This document shows positions 17,602 to 26,821 of a stretch of 64,000 bases of DNA, in pieces. The position numbers and the translations under genes are program-made. The stretch's first letter is position 1; each line of letters begins with the position of its first letter. The stretch comes from Mesorhizobium sp. (lineage in GTDB: Bacteria > Pseudomonadota > Alphaproteobacteria > Rhizobiales > Rhizobiaceae). The stretch is taken from contig NZ_JANJTZ010000053.1 of assembly GCF_024710845.1 (NCBI RefSeq), positions 1 through 64,000 on the forward strand. The letters run 5' to 3'. Under the pieces are notes generated by a model, which was given only the letters and a program-made list of their open reading frames with translations, was not told where the DNA came from and searched no databases.

Positions 17602-19167
17602 ATGTCCGCGGCCTCCCTGATGCAAAAAGAAAAATTCTATCTCACGACCCCGATCTTCTATCCGAACGGTCGGCCGCATATCGGCCATGCCTACACGGTG
17701 ATCGCAACCGACGCGCTGGCGCGGTTTCACCGTCTCGACGGCAAGGACGTATTCTTCCTGTCGGGCACGGACGAGCACGGGCTCAAGATGCAGCAGACGG
17801 CCGAGAAGGAGGGCGTGACGCCACAGGAACTGGCGGACCGCAACTCGGCTATCTTCCGCACGATGGAGGAGATGCTCGGCAGCTCCAACGACGATTTCAT
17901 CCGCACGACCGAGGAACGCCACAAGCGGTCCTGCCAGGCGATCTGGCAGCGCATGGCCGACAATGGCGACATCTATCTCGATCGCTACAGCGGTTGGTAT
18001 TCGGTGCGCCAGGAAGCCTATTTCGACGAGGCCGAGACGACCGTCGGCGACGACGGCGTGCGCCGCGAGCCGCTCGGATCGCCGGTCGAGTGGAACGAGG
18101 AGGAAACCTACTTCTTCCGCCTCTCGGCCTACCAGGACAAGCTGCTCGAACTCTACGAGAGCCAGCCCGATTTCGTCGGTCCGTCCGAACGGCGCAACGA
18201 GGTGATGAGCTTCGTCAAGTCGGGTCTGAAGGACCTGTCGGTGTCGCGCTCGACCTTCAAGTGGGGCGTGCCGGTGCCTGGCGACGACAAGCATGTCATG
18301 TATGTCTGGGTCGACGCGCTGACCAACTACATCACCGCAGCGGGCTTTCCCGACAAGAGCAACCCGCGCTGGGGTTTCTGGCCGGCCGACGTGCACGTCA
18401 TCGGCAAGGACATCGTTCGCTTTCACGCCGTCTACTGGCCGGCATTCCTGATGTCGGCGGGCGTGCCGCTACCGAAGCGCGTCTTTGCACACGGCTTCCT
18501 GTTCAACCGCGGCGAGAAGATGTCGAAGTCGGTCGGCAATGTCGTCGATCCGTTCTCGATGGTCGAGCATTACGGGCTGGACCAGGTCCGCTACTTCTTC
18601 CTGCGCGAGGTTCCGTTCGGCCAGGACGGCAGCTACAGCCACGAGGCGATCGTCAACCGCACCAATGCGGACTTGGCGAACGGCATCGGCAACCTGGCGC
18701 AGCGCTCGCTGTCGATGATTGCCAAGAACTGCGGCGGCAAGGTCCCCGCGCGCGGCGAGCTCAACGACGACGACCGGGCAGTGCTGGCCGAGGCTGACAA
18801 GGCGCTTGCGCAGGCGCGCAGGGCAATGTGCGAACAGGCGATCCATCTGGCCCTTGCCGGTGTGATTGCCGTGGTGAGCGAAGCCGATCGCTACTTCGAC
18901 CGCCAGGCACCGTGGGCGCTGCGAAAGACCGATCCGGCGCGCATGGAGACCGTGCTGTGGACGACGGCGGAAGCCGTGCGCCGCATCGCCATCATGCTGC
19001 AGCCTTTCGTGCCGGGCTCGGCCTCCAAGCTGCTCGATCTGCTCGCGGTGGCGGCCGGTAAGCGCGAATTCGCCGACGCCGGCGATGCCGACGCGCTGGT
19101 GCCCGGGACGCCGCTGCCGGCGCCGGCGGGCGTGTTCCCGCGTTACGTCGAGGCGGCGGGCACCTGA
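17602..19167 (+). CDS. metG: Methionyl-tRNA synthetase (MetG2 type)
   Basis: A 521-residue class I synthetase that charges tRNA-Met and initiator tRNA. The HIGH motif is at 26-29 (RPHIGHAY) and KMSKS appears in [10 protein letters not shown]. The tip of the connective peptide lacks the zinc cysteine pairs of the E. coli enzyme ([14 protein letters not shown]), so it is the short zinc-free form without the C-terminal tRNA-binding domain. A second ATG six codons in is an equally possible start; no clear ribosome binding site settles it. tatD follows after 4 bases. Confidence 0.96.
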   Translation: MSAASLMQKEKFYLTTPIFYPNGRPHIGHAYTVIATDALARFHRLDGKDVFFLSGTDEHGLKMQQTAEKEGVTPQELADRNSAIFRTMEEMLGSSNDDFIRTTEERHKRSCQAIWQRMADNGDIYLDRYSGWYSVRQEAYFDEAETTVGDDGVRREPLGSPVEWNEEETYFFRLSAYQDKLLELYESQPDFVGPSERRNEVMSFVKSGLKDLSVSRSTFKWGVPVPGDDKHVMYVWVDALTNYITAAGFPDKSNPRWGFWPADVHVIGKDIVRFHAVYWPAFLMSAGVPLPKRVFAHGFLFNRGEKMSKSVGNVVDPFSMVEHYGLDQVRYFFLREVPFGQDGSYSHEAIVNRTNADLANGIGNLAQRSLSMIAKNCGGKVPARGELNDDDRAVLAEADKALAQARRAMCEQAIHLALAGVIAVVSEADRYFDRQAPWALRKTDPARMETVLWTTAEAVRRIAIMLQPFVPGSASKLLDLLAVAAGKREFADAGDADALVPGTPLPAPAGVFPRYVEAAGT

Positions 19168-19171
19168 TCGC

Positions 19172-19960
19172 ATGCTTGTCGACAGCCACTGCCACCTCGA
19201 CTTTCCGGATTTCGCCTCTGAACGCGCGGACGTGATCGCCCGCGCCAAGGCCAATGGTGTCGGCGCGATGGTGACGATCTCGACGCGCGTGCGCCGCTTC
19301 GACGAGATCCGCGCCATCGCCGAAGCCTACCCGGAAATCTGGTGCTCGGTCGGCACGCATCCGCACAATGCGGGCGAGGAAGACGGCATCTCGGCCGACG
19401 AACTTGTCGCTCTGTCGGCGCACCCGCGCTGCGTAGCGATCGGCGAGGCCGGGCTCGACTATTTCTATGACAAGGCGCCGCGCGACGCGCAGGCGAGGGG
19501 GTTCCGCGCCCATATCGAGGCGGCGCGGCGCACCGGCTTGCCGCTGGTCATTCACGCCCGCGACGCGGACGCCGATATCGCCGCCATCCTCGAGGACGAA
19601 ACGGGGAAGGGGCCCTTCCCCTTTCTTCTCCACTGCTTTTCCTCCGGCGCGGAACTGGCGCGTACCGGCGTCCGACTGGGCGGTTATGTTTCCTTCTCCG
19701 GCATCCTGACCTTCCGCAAGTCGGACGATCTGCGCGCCATCGCCCGCGAGTTGCCCCGTGACCGGCTGCTGGTCGAGACCGACGCGCCTTATCTCGCGCC
19801 GATGCCGCATCGCGGCAAGCGCAACGAGCCGGCCTTCGTACGCCACACGGCCGAGGTGCTGGCCGAGACGATCGGCGTGTCGTTCGACGAAATTGCGCGC
19901 ATCACCACCGACAATTTCTACCGGCTGTTCTCCAAAGCCGTCCGGCCGGCGGCCGCCTGA
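19172..19960 (+). CDS. tatD: TatD-family metal-dependent deoxyribonuclease
   Basis: A 262-residue amidohydrolase-fold hydrolase. The metal-binding motif HCHLDF at the N-terminus, GEAGLDYFYD in the middle, VIHARDAD and ETDAPYLAP near the end all match the family. TatD proteins act as 3'-5' DNA exonucleases in oxidative-damage repair and have also been given other roles. It lies between metG and the metallo-hydrolase gene with 3-4 base gaps, so the three are probably one operon. Confidence 0.94.
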   Translation: MLVDSHCHLDFPDFASERADVIARAKANGVGAMVTISTRVRRFDEIRAIAEAYPEIWCSVGTHPHNAGEEDGISADELVALSAHPRCVAIGEAGLDYFYDKAPRDAQARGFRAHIEAARRTGLPLVIHARDADADIAAILEDETGKGPFPFLLHCFSSGAELARTGVRLGGYVSFSGILTFRKSDDLRAIARELPRDRLLVETDAPYLAPMPHRGKRNEPAFVRHTAEVLAETIGVSFDEIARITTDNFYRLFSKAVRPAAA

Positions 19961-19963
19961 GCG

Positions 19964-20776
19964 ATGGCCGACACGCTGCGCCTCACCATCCTCGGCTGCG
20001 GCTCGTCGCCGGGCGTGCCGCGCATCACCGGCGACTGGGGCCAGTGCGACCCCGACAATCCGAAAAACCGCCGGCGCCGCGCTTCGGCCCTGGTCGAACG
20101 GATTTCGGAGCGCGGGGCGACGCGCGTCGTCATCGACACCGGACCCGATTTCCGCGACCAGATGCTGACGACGGGCATCAGCCGTCTCGACGCGGCGATC
20201 TATACCCATCCGCATGCCGACCATATCCACGGCATCGACGATCTGCGCGGCTTCGTCATCGAGCAGCGCCGGCTGATGCCGATCCATGCCGACATTCAGA
20301 CCGCCAGCCGCCTGATGGAAGCCTTCGGCTATTGCTTCGTGACGCCTGAAGGCAGTTCCTATCCGCCGATCTTGAAGCATGTTCAGATCGAGCACGGCGT
20401 GCCGTTCGAGATCGCAGGCGAGGGGGGCTCGATCAGGTTCGAACCCCTGCCCCAGATCCACGGCGACATCGTCTCGCTCGGATTCCGCATCGGCGACCTG
20501 GCCTATTGCGCCGATGTCAGCGGCTTTCTCGATGCCACGTCGGAGCGCCTGAAGGACCTGGAGTGTCTCGTCATCGACGCGCTGCAGTACCGGCCGCATC
20601 CGAGCCATCTGTCGCTCGAGCAGGCGCTGCAATGGATCGACCGGCTCGACCCGAAGCGCGCCGTACTGACCCACATGCACACACCACTCGATTACGAGAC
20701 TGTCCGCAGATCGACGCCAGATCATGTCGAGCCGGCGTTTGACGGGATGGTGATCGAGATGGACTACGCGACGTGA
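19964..20776 (+). CDS. Metallo-beta-lactamase-fold hydrolase (PhnP-like)
   Basis: A 270-residue hydrolase with the metal-binding HPHADHIHG motif (about residue 82), a late His (PSHLSLEQALQW region) and the LGCGSSPGVPRITGDWG start seen in PhnP-like and other MBL-fold phosphodiesterases. In rhizobia this gene typically follows tatD. The substrate here is unknown; phosphodiesterase activity is likely only from family level. It starts 3 bases after the tatD stop. The 168 bases to the next gene show nothing clear. Confidence 0.88.
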   Translation: MADTLRLTILGCGSSPGVPRITGDWGQCDPDNPKNRRRRASALVERISERGATRVVIDTGPDFRDQMLTTGISRLDAAIYTHPHADHIHGIDDLRGFVIEQRRLMPIHADIQTASRLMEAFGYCFVTPEGSSYPPILKHVQIEHGVPFEIAGEGGSIRFEPLPQIHGDIVSLGFRIGDLAYCADVSGFLDATSERLKDLECLVIDALQYRPHPSHLSLEQALQWIDRLDPKRAVLTHMHTPLDYETVRRSTPDHVEPAFDGMVIEMDYAT

Positions 20777-20944
20777 ATGGCGGTTGCAGCGCAATTGCCA
20801 TTGTGTCGTGGATCGAAAAACAAACGCAACGGATTGAAGCTGAAACGCTTTCGCTCGGCTTCGCGCATTCGCTGTAGTTCCATAATCTATCTTATGCGAT
20901 CCATTCAAGTCGCATAGCGAGGGAGTTAGCTACGACCTCAGCGC

Positions 20945-21337
20945 CTACCCCTCGGATCGGCTCGTGCTGTCGCGATCGTGCTCGTATCGCCTCGCGACTG
21001 GAAACGGCGGCAGCCAGGACTCGCGACGGACGGTCCAGAGTTCGTAGGTCGGAACAAATTGATCGATAGCGTCCAGAGATCCAAGATTCACTTCGGTCTC
21101 GTCGCCGCTGCGTCCGAAAACGGACGAGCCGCATCGCGGACAGAAATGCCGCCCGGCATAATCGCGCGTCTCGCCCTCGATCGTCACTACGTCCTGCGGG
21201 AAGATCGCGGAAGCGTGGAAAAGAGCCCCGTGATGCTTGCGGCAGTCGAGGCAATGGCAGATCCCGACCCGATATGGGCGCCCCGACGCCACGATCCGGA
21301 CATTGCCACACAGGCAGCCGCCCGTGAAACGGTCCAT
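20945..21337 (-). CDS. GFA-family zinc protein (glutathione-dependent formaldehyde-activating-like)
   Basis: A 130-residue protein with the full set of zinc-binding cysteines of the GFA family: Cys8/Cys10 (GGCLCG), Cys27/Cys29/Cys32 (CHCLDC) and Cys66/Cys69 (CPRCGSS). The family is named for Gfa, which helps join formaldehyde to glutathione, though most members have no proven reaction. It is a single leftward gene. It lies 1.2 kb from the Rieske demethylase operon, which would release formaldehyde, so a functional link is attractive but unproved. Confidence 0.85.
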   Translation of the reverse strand: MDRFTGGCLCGNVRIVASGRPYRVGICHCLDCRKHHGALFHASAIFPQDVVTIEGETRDYAGRHFCPRCGSSVFGRSGDETEVNLGSLDAIDQFVPTYELWTVRRESWLPPFPVARRYEHDRDSTSRSEG

Positions 21338-21523
21338 ATTGCGTCTCCTCTGAAGTCAAGCCGCACCGCGCCTATAGTCCATTCTATCTTGGGTGGGCCG
21401 CCGAAGCGATCCGTCGTTTACATTGCGGCACCGGAAACGCTATTCGGCGTGGGCCAGATGCGCCGGGGAGCGTATTGGCGCTCTTCCTGCCCTTAGGGAC
21501 CACCCCTCTCCTGTGATGCTCGG

Positions 21524-22276
21524 ATGGACTGGACCACGGCCGTCGTTTTGACCGGAGCTGCTGCCGCGGGGCTTGCGCAGGGCGTGTCCGGCTTTGCCTT
21601 TTCCCTCGTCGCGTTGTCGATCTGGGTCTGGGCGATATCGCCGCAGCTGGCGGGTCCGATGGCCGTTTTCGGTTCGCTGGCCGGACAGATCGTCACCCTT
21701 CCGTGGGTATGGCGCGGCTTCGACCTCAGGCTGCTCCTGCCGCTCGTTACCGGTGGCTTGCTGGGTGTGCCGCTGGGCATCCTGCTATTGCACTGGCTCG
21801 ACCCGGACCTTTTCAAGCTGATGCTCGGCGTCTTTCTGCTGATCTATTGTCCGATCGCCCTCACCTTGCCGCACGACTTCAAGCTGCATGCCGGCGGCCG
21901 GTTTGCCGATGGAATCGCGGGGTTTGTGGGCGGCGTCATGGGCGGATTATCGGGTGCGTCGGGTCCGATCCCGACACTCTGGACGACGCTCAGAGGTCTC
22001 GCCAAGGAAACCCAGCGCGGCGTATTGCAGGCCTTCAACATCTCGATGCACACCGCGACCCTGACGGGGTATGCGCTGACGGGCACGATCGACGAAGCGA
22101 CGCTCGTCATGTTCGCGCTGATCACGCCGGCACTGACGATCCCCGCGGTAATCGGCGTGCAGATCTTCCGGCGCATGCCGACGCCGGCGTTCCGCCGCCT
22201 GGTGCTCATCTTTCTGTTCGTGTCCGGCCTGGTGCTGTGCGCCGGCAGCGTGGGGCCTTTCATCCGATCGCTGTGA
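21524..22276 (+). CDS. TauE/SafE-family permease
   Basis: A 250-residue inner-membrane protein with about eight hydrophobic helices in two halves. The first half begins VVLTGAAAAGLAQGVSGFAFSLVAL and the second repeats the GFVGGVMGGLSGASGPIPTL signature of the sulfite exporter TauE/SafE family. Members export sulfite, sulfonates or carboxylates. It is a lone rightward gene convergent with the leftward demethylase operon. The substrate cannot be deduced. Confidence 0.88.
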   Translation: MDWTTAVVLTGAAAAGLAQGVSGFAFSLVALSIWVWAISPQLAGPMAVFGSLAGQIVTLPWVWRGFDLRLLLPLVTGGLLGVPLGILLLHWLDPDLFKLMLGVFLLIYCPIALTLPHDFKLHAGGRFADGIAGFVGGVMGGLSGASGPIPTLWTTLRGLAKETQRGVLQAFNISMHTATLTGYALTGTIDEATLVMFALITPALTIPAVIGVQIFRRMPTPAFRRLVLIFLFVSGLVLCAGSVGPFIRSL

Positions 22277-22291
22277 GCCGAACTTGTCGCG

Positions 22292-22534
22292 TCAGTGAAG
22301 CCTGCCGGAGGCAATAAGAGCGTCGAGCAGACGGCGCAACTCGCGTGTGGTCGGGTTAGTCTCTCCGCACCGGTCTATCTTGTCGATCTCGGATCTCGCC
22401 GCCTCGATCCGGTCCAGACCGTCCGGCAGCCAGAGGAGCCAGGCCAGGAAGATGTCGTGCGCCTTGGGCCGCGGATTGTCGCGCGGATCGGGCGCGCCTG
22501 TCGACCTGACGATCTGATCCCACTGCGTGGCCAT
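22292..22534 (-). CDS. Small hypothetical protein, last gene of the Rieske operon
   Basis: An 80-residue soluble protein starting MATQWDQIVRSTG, with a Trp-rich AWLLWLPDGLDRIE segment and ending LIASGRLH. No family recognised. It starts 2 bases after the reductase gene stop, so it is almost certainly translated with the Rieske oxygenase and reductase. An ATG at 22534 was chosen because upstream reading overlaps gbcB. It may be a subunit or chaperone for the oxygenase, but that is only context. Confidence 0.65.
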   Translation of the reverse strand: MATQWDQIVRSTGAPDPRDNPRPKAHDIFLAWLLWLPDGLDRIEAARSEIDKIDRCGETNPTTRELRRLLDALIASGRLH

Positions 22535-22536
22535 GC

Positions 22537-23628
22537 TCAGGCCTCGATCTGGACCGGGCCCAAGGGCCGCGAGCAGCATGCCAGGATGTAGCCTTCGGCA
22601 ATCTCGTCGTCGAGGATACCGCCATTGTGCTGCATGTCGACGCGGCCATCGCACTTGACCTTGCAGGTGCCGCACAGGCCGAATTCGCACGCGGCGGCGA
22701 TCCGCACCCCCGCCGACCGGGCCGTCTGGAGAACCGTCTGGCCGGACAGACAATTGGTTTCGACGGCGGAGAGCGAAAAGACGATCGGTGTTGCCGCCTC
22801 CGCCGCGCCGTCCACGGGCATGTCGGCCGCCGGCACATCTACTTTGGCCGGTGCGGAAAAGCTCTCCTGGTGATAGCGATCCATGTCGAAGCCGGCATTG
22901 TCGAGCATCGAACGGACGGCCTGCATGAACGGCTCCGGGCCGCAGCAGAACACCTCCCTCTCCCGGAAATCCGGCGACAAGAGCGGCAGGCGCACGGCGT
23001 CGATGCGACCCATATGGCCGAACCAGCTCTCGCGGCTCGACCGCTCCTCGATCAGGAAGCCGAGCGACAGCCCCGGCATGCGCGAGCCGAGCAGTTCGAG
23101 TTCCTTGCGAAAGATGATCTCCTCGGGACGACGCGCGCAGTTAACGAAGGCAATATCCGTCCAGGGCGCGCAATCGTTCAGCCAGCGCAGCATCGACATC
23201 ATCGGCGTGACGCCGGAGCCCGCGGAAATGAAGAGGTATTTCGCCGCCGGATGGCGATGCAGCGTGAAATCGCCGGCCGGGCCGTAGGCCTTCAGCAGTG
23301 TGCCCGGCTTGACATTGTCGAACATCCAGCGCGCGCCGATGCTGCCCGGCTGCGCCTTGACCGTCACCGCGATCGAGAACGGTCGCGACGGGCTCGACGA
23401 CAGCGTGTAGGTCCGCATCACCGGTTCGTCGCCGACCGGGAGTTCGAGGGTGACGAATTGCCCGGGCTGGTAGCGGAACCAGGTCTGGTTGTCGGAGCGG
23501 AACGTAAACGTCCTCACCTCCGGCGCCTCGTCCGACACGCCGATGCATTCCAGCACCTGGAGCCTGTCGTTCCACGGCACCATCTCGTCGAGGTGGCGGT
23601 AAAGGTTGGGCGCGGCGAAGGCGTTCAT
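22537..23628 (-). CDS. gbcB: Ferredoxin-NAD(P) oxidoreductase component of a Rieske demethylase (GbcB-type)
   Basis: A 363-residue flavin/iron-sulfur reductase. The N-terminal FAD domain carries RTYTLSSSP, the NAD domain carries FISAGSGVTPMMSMLRW and CCGPEPFM, and the C-terminal plant-type 2Fe-2S ferredoxin domain has CEFGLCGTCKVKC and a later Cys. It would pass electrons from NAD(P)H to the Rieske oxygenase encoded 17 bases upstream. GbcB of Pseudomonas is the best-known match, but carnitine- or stachydrine-type demethylases use similar reductases. Regulated by the cobalamin riboswitch in the operon leader. Confidence 0.85.
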   Translation of the reverse strand: MNAFAAPNLYRHLDEMVPWNDRLQVLECIGVSDEAPEVRTFTFRSDNQTWFRYQPGQFVTLELPVGDEPVMRTYTLSSSPSRPFSIAVTVKAQPGSIGARWMFDNVKPGTLLKAYGPAGDFTLHRHPAAKYLFISAGSGVTPMMSMLRWLNDCAPWTDIAFVNCARRPEEIIFRKELELLGSRMPGLSLGFLIEERSSRESWFGHMGRIDAVRLPLLSPDFREREVFCCGPEPFMQAVRSMLDNAGFDMDRYHQESFSAPAKVDVPAADMPVDGAAEAATPIVFSLSAVETNCLSGQTVLQTARSAGVRIAAACEFGLCGTCKVKCDGRVDMQHNGGILDDEIAEGYILACCSRPLGPVQIEA

Positions 23629-23644
23629 GGTCCCCTCCCCGTGC

Positions 23645-24892
23645 TCAGGCGACGCTTCTGAGCGCAGGCTTGCCAGTCTCCGACAGGCGCGGTTCGATGA
23701 ACGAGCAGTACCATTCGACGAACTGGATCACGCCGCCCTCGTGACCGAGCGAGTAAGGCCCCGGCTCGTAGGCCGGCGACTTGATGCCGAAGGCGTTCTC
23801 CTCGACGATCCGCCGGTCCTGGTCGTTGGTCTCGGTCCAGACATGGGTCAGTTCGGCAAGGTCGTAGTCGACGCCTTCGACCGCATCCTTGTGGACCAGC
23901 CATTTGGTGGTCACTGCCGTCTCCGTGGCGCTGATCGGCAGGACGCGGAAGGTCACGGCATGGTCGCCGAGAATGTGGTTCCACGTCGTCGGGTAGTGGT
24001 AGAGCAATAGCGACCCGATGCGGTCTGCCGAGACGTCGGCCGACAGGTTCTTCCTGACCGCGCGTCTGCCCGTCATCGTGTAGCTGACGGCGTCGCGCAA
24101 CAGCGGCACGCGCGTCGTGCGATACTGGCCGCTATCGGCGATCGTGAACGTGCTCGGCAGACCGGCCGCCTCGCAGCGCTGCCAGTGCGCGACGATCTCG
24201 GGATCGCTCTCCGCGCCCTGCACGCCGGTGACGGTCGGCGCTTCCGGGAAGGTCTTGCACAGTTCGGGATGGTTGCCGGCGCAGTGGTAGCACTCGCGGT
24301 TGTTCTCCCAGACGAGCTTCCAGTTGCCTTTCTCGACGATCGTGCTCTCAAAGGCGACCTTCGCTTCCGCGAGGCGATGTGGCTTGAAGAACGGCTCGAT
24401 GGTTGCGCGGAACGTTGAAAAATCGGCCGGCTCGTCGGCAAGGCAGATGAAGATGTAGCCGCCGACAGTCTCGCAGGCGACGGGCTTCAGCGAGAATTTC
24501 GTCGGATCGAAGTCCGGCCCCATCTGGCGGGCGAAGAGCAGCTTGCCGTCAAGGTCATAGGTCCACTGGTGGTAGGGGCAGACGAGCCGCGCCGAGGCGC
24601 CTCGCTCGGAGGCGCAGACGCGGCTGCCGCGGTGGCGGCAGGAATTGTGGAACGCCCTCACCTGCCCCTGCCGGTCGCGCACGATAACCACCGGATAGTC
24701 GCCGACCTGCAGCGTCACGTAATTGCCGGGCTTCGGGATCTCGCAGTCATGCGCCGCGAACAGCCAGTCGCGATACCAGATGAGTTCAAGGTCGACCCGG
24801 TAGTAATCCGGGTCTGTGTAGAAGGCCTGTTCCAGGCTGTAACCGTCGCGCCGGTTGCGCAGCCGGCGCAGCATGTCGTTGCGGATGTCCAT
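23645..24892 (-). CDS. gbcA: Rieske non-heme iron oxygenase, glycine-betaine demethylase type (GbcA)
   Basis: A 415-residue aromatic-ring-hydroxylase-type subunit. The Rieske 2Fe-2S ligands are Cys85-His87 and Cys105-His108. The mononuclear iron motif N-R-E-C-Y-H-C-A-G-N-H-P-E-L gives His203 and His208. GbcA oxidatively demethylates glycine betaine to dimethylglycine with release of formaldehyde; stachydrine demethylase (Stc2) is closely related and cannot be ruled out. First gene of the leftward gbcA-gbcB-orf operon. It is preceded by a cobalamin riboswitch, an unusual control for this enzyme. Confidence 0.85.
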   Translation of the reverse strand: MDIRNDMLRRLRNRRDGYSLEQAFYTDPDYYRVDLELIWYRDWLFAAHDCEIPKPGNYVTLQVGDYPVVIVRDRQGQVRAFHNSCRHRGSRVCASERGASARLVCPYHQWTYDLDGKLLFARQMGPDFDPTKFSLKPVACETVGGYIFICLADEPADFSTFRATIEPFFKPHRLAEAKVAFESTIVEKGNWKLVWENNRECYHCAGNHPELCKTFPEAPTVTGVQGAESDPEIVAHWQRCEAAGLPSTFTIADSGQYRTTRVPLLRDAVSYTMTGRRAVRKNLSADVSADRIGSLLLYHYPTTWNHILGDHAVTFRVLPISATETAVTTKWLVHKDAVEGVDYDLAELTHVWTETNDQDRRIVEENAFGIKSPAYEPGPYSLGHEGGVIQFVEWYCSFIEPRLSETGKPALRSVA

Positions 24893-25009
24893 GTCCTGTC
24901 CTCGCTGTCCAAGGACTGAACTGGTGGTGTGATTTCAGGGACGAGTATTCGCACGCGGCAAGGCCGGGCGCGAAGATCCGCCGCTTGACCGCCCACCGCG
25001 ATCAGTCGA

Positions 25010-25210
25010 ATACGTCACGTCTACGGCTGGTTTCCGGGCTCCGGAGCCGTCCTGTCGGACTGTCTCGACACCTTCCCGGGTTCGTCACCCAGTGGTCTCC
25101 CGTCGAGACGTTAAGCTCCGCTACCGTTGCGGGGGCAGCGCCGGATTCTCACCGGCTTCCCAATTCTCCGGTGCGTTCATCGCGCACCGGCACCTCAGAC
25201 GTCATGATCT
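25010..25210 (-). promoter_or_regulatory. Cobalamin (B12) riboswitch in the leader of the Rieske demethylase operon
   Basis: On the minus strand the core reads GGAAGCCGGTGAGAATCCGG followed by CGCTGCCCCCGCAACGGTA, the textbook B12-box region. It is preceded by GAGGTGCCGGTGCG and followed by CCACTG, GGGAAGG and a receptor-like AGCCCGGAAACCAGCC. The order and spacing match the class I cobalamin riboswitch. It ends about 110 bases before the gbcA start with no gene between, so it most likely represses that operon when adenosylcobalamin is plentiful. The bounds are approximate. Confidence 0.93.
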
Positions 25211-25302
25211 AATCACCGACACCCGATTCCGGTCCTTACGAAAGCGACATCGGCAGGGTCAAAGACGACAGCGCCCCTTCGGCAAGGAATTTGAGGCGGG
25301 TG

Positions 25303-25911
25303 CTACTTCGTGGCCATCAAGGCGCGGTCGTATTTGAACTGCTGCCCGCCGTCGCCGAACCAGGTGGCGTCAAAAGCCTGCTGCTTGCGGTCGTGCCAGG
25401 CGCTCGATGCCTTCGCCAGCCGCTTCGCCTGATCGACCATGCCGGCGCAATCCCGTCTAGCGTCGCCGGACAATTTCTTGATGTCGCTTTCGACGCGCCG
25501 CGCATATTCAACCCCGATGTCGCGATGACGCTTCTCGTGCCGCCAGAGATGCGCCTCGAAGGCCGCCCAGGCCTTTCGAAGTGCCGGGCTCCCCTTCCCC
25601 GTCCACTTGGGGATCCGGTAGACGACATTGACATGGACATCGACGCCGGTGACGAGGCATCGAGTGCCTTTGATGCCTGCCTTCACTCCGCGCACATCGA
25701 AAGTCATGGTCGTCGTCGCGACCTTGTGGTCGCGCTGGCCAGAGACCCGCGGACCCTTCTTCCCGATCTGCGAATAGATCTCCTGGCCCGACCGGCCGTT
25801 CACCGTGTAGTGAATCGTCTTCTCGCCATAGGTGACTTTGGCGGCCGAGTCGGACAGGCTCGGAACCGTCATCAGGACGCCAAGGACAAGTGCTCTCAAG
25901 CCGGGCTTCAC
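25303..25911 (-). CDS. DUF922 family secreted putative Zn-protease
   Basis: A 202-residue protein with a signal peptide (cleavage near residue 23, after SDSAA) and a DUF922 domain containing an HEKRH motif, H-E-x-x-H, as in zinc metallopeptidases, at about 125-129. Other family segments are RVSGQRDHKVATTTMTF and YRIPKWTG. It would act in the periplasm or outside the cell; substrate unknown. It is transcribed toward the riboswitch, but its stop lies before it, so it is probably a separate unit. Divergent from mazG. Confidence 0.85.
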   Translation of the reverse strand: MKPGLRALVLGVLMTVPSLSDSAAKVTYGEKTIHYTVNGRSGQEIYSQIGKKGPRVSGQRDHKVATTTMTFDVRGVKAGIKGTRCLVTGVDVHVNVVYRIPKWTGKGSPALRKAWAAFEAHLWRHEKRHRDIGVEYARRVESDIKKLSGDARRDCAGMVDQAKRLAKASSAWHDRKQQAFDATWFGDGGQQFKYDRALMATK

Positions 25912-25980
25912 GCGTCGTCGTCTCCCCGCTCGCCGGGAGATCCGGAGCGTCGGACCAAACTATTGCGTGTGTGTGAACAA

Positions 25981-26805
25981 ATGCAACCATCCAATGACAT
26001 TGCCCGTCTGCTCGAGATCATGACCGCGCTGCGGACGCCGGAAACCGGCTGCCCATGGGACCTCGAGCAGAACTTCGCAACCATCGCGCCGTATACGATC
26101 GAGGAGGCCTACGAGGTTGCCGACGCGATCGCTCGCAGCGACATGACCGATCTCAGGGACGAACTCGGCGACCTCCTGCTTCAGGTCGTCTTCCATTCGC
26201 GCATGGCTGAGGAAGCCGGCGAATTCGACTTTGGCGATGTCGTCAATGCGATCACAGCCAAGATGATCCGCCGCCATCCGCATGTCTTCGGCGATGCCGA
26301 CGCGCGCGCGGCGGGTTCCGCCAAGGGGCAGTGGGATCGCATTAAGTCCGAGGAGAAGGCAGAGAAGCGCGCGGCGCGGATAGCCAGGGGCGAGGACCCG
26401 GAGGATCATGGAAAGGGGTTTCTCGACGGAATTCCGGTCGCACTTCCCGCCCTCACCCGCGCGCTGAAGCTGCAGCAGAAGGCGGCGACCGTCGGCTTTG
26501 ACTGGGGCGAGGCAGCGCCGATCCTCGACAAGATCGAGGAGGAGATCGGCGAGCTACGCGCCGCGATGGCCTCGAACCGGCAGTCGGAAATCGCCGACGA
26601 GTTCGGCGACGTTATTTTTGCGATCGTCAATCTCGGACGGCATCTCAGTGTCGACGCCGAAGCCGCGCTTGCCGGAACCAATGAAAAGTTCCGCTCGCGC
26701 TTCCACTACATCGAGAAGGAACTTTCGCAAGCGAATTCAAACCTTAAAGATGCATCTCTTGAGGAAATGGAAGAGCTTTGGAAAAACGCTAAGACGCAGA
26801 CTTAA
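25981..26805 (+). CDS. mazG: Nucleoside triphosphate pyrophosphohydrolase MazG
   Basis: A 274-residue protein with two MazG domains in tandem. The N-terminal half has PWDLEQNFATIAPYTIEEAYE and the metal site DELGDLLLQVVFH, and the C-terminal half has KIEEEIGELRAA and DEFGDVIFAIVNLGRH. It hydrolyses NTPs to NMP + PPi and tempers (p)ppGpp and stress signals. The ATG at 25981 gives the usual length; the longer open frame upstream covers DUF922 on the other strand. Convergent with hflX. Confidence 0.95.
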   Translation: MQPSNDIARLLEIMTALRTPETGCPWDLEQNFATIAPYTIEEAYEVADAIARSDMTDLRDELGDLLLQVVFHSRMAEEAGEFDFGDVVNAITAKMIRRHPHVFGDADARAAGSAKGQWDRIKSEEKAEKRAARIARGEDPEDHGKGFLDGIPVALPALTRALKLQQKAATVGFDWGEAAPILDKIEEEIGELRAAMASNRQSEIADEFGDVIFAIVNLGRHLSVDAEAALAGTNEKFRSRFHYIEKELSQANSNLKDASLEEMEELWKNAKTQT

Positions 26806-26821
26806 AATACTGATTTGATAG

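Noticed and set aside
22627-23661. Plus-strand ORF of 344 codons opposite gbcB
   Set aside because: Shadow of the reductase gene; no recognisable protein features.
25291-25980. Upstream extension of the mazG frame
   Set aside because: Antisense to DUF922; MazG homology starts at the ATG at 25981.
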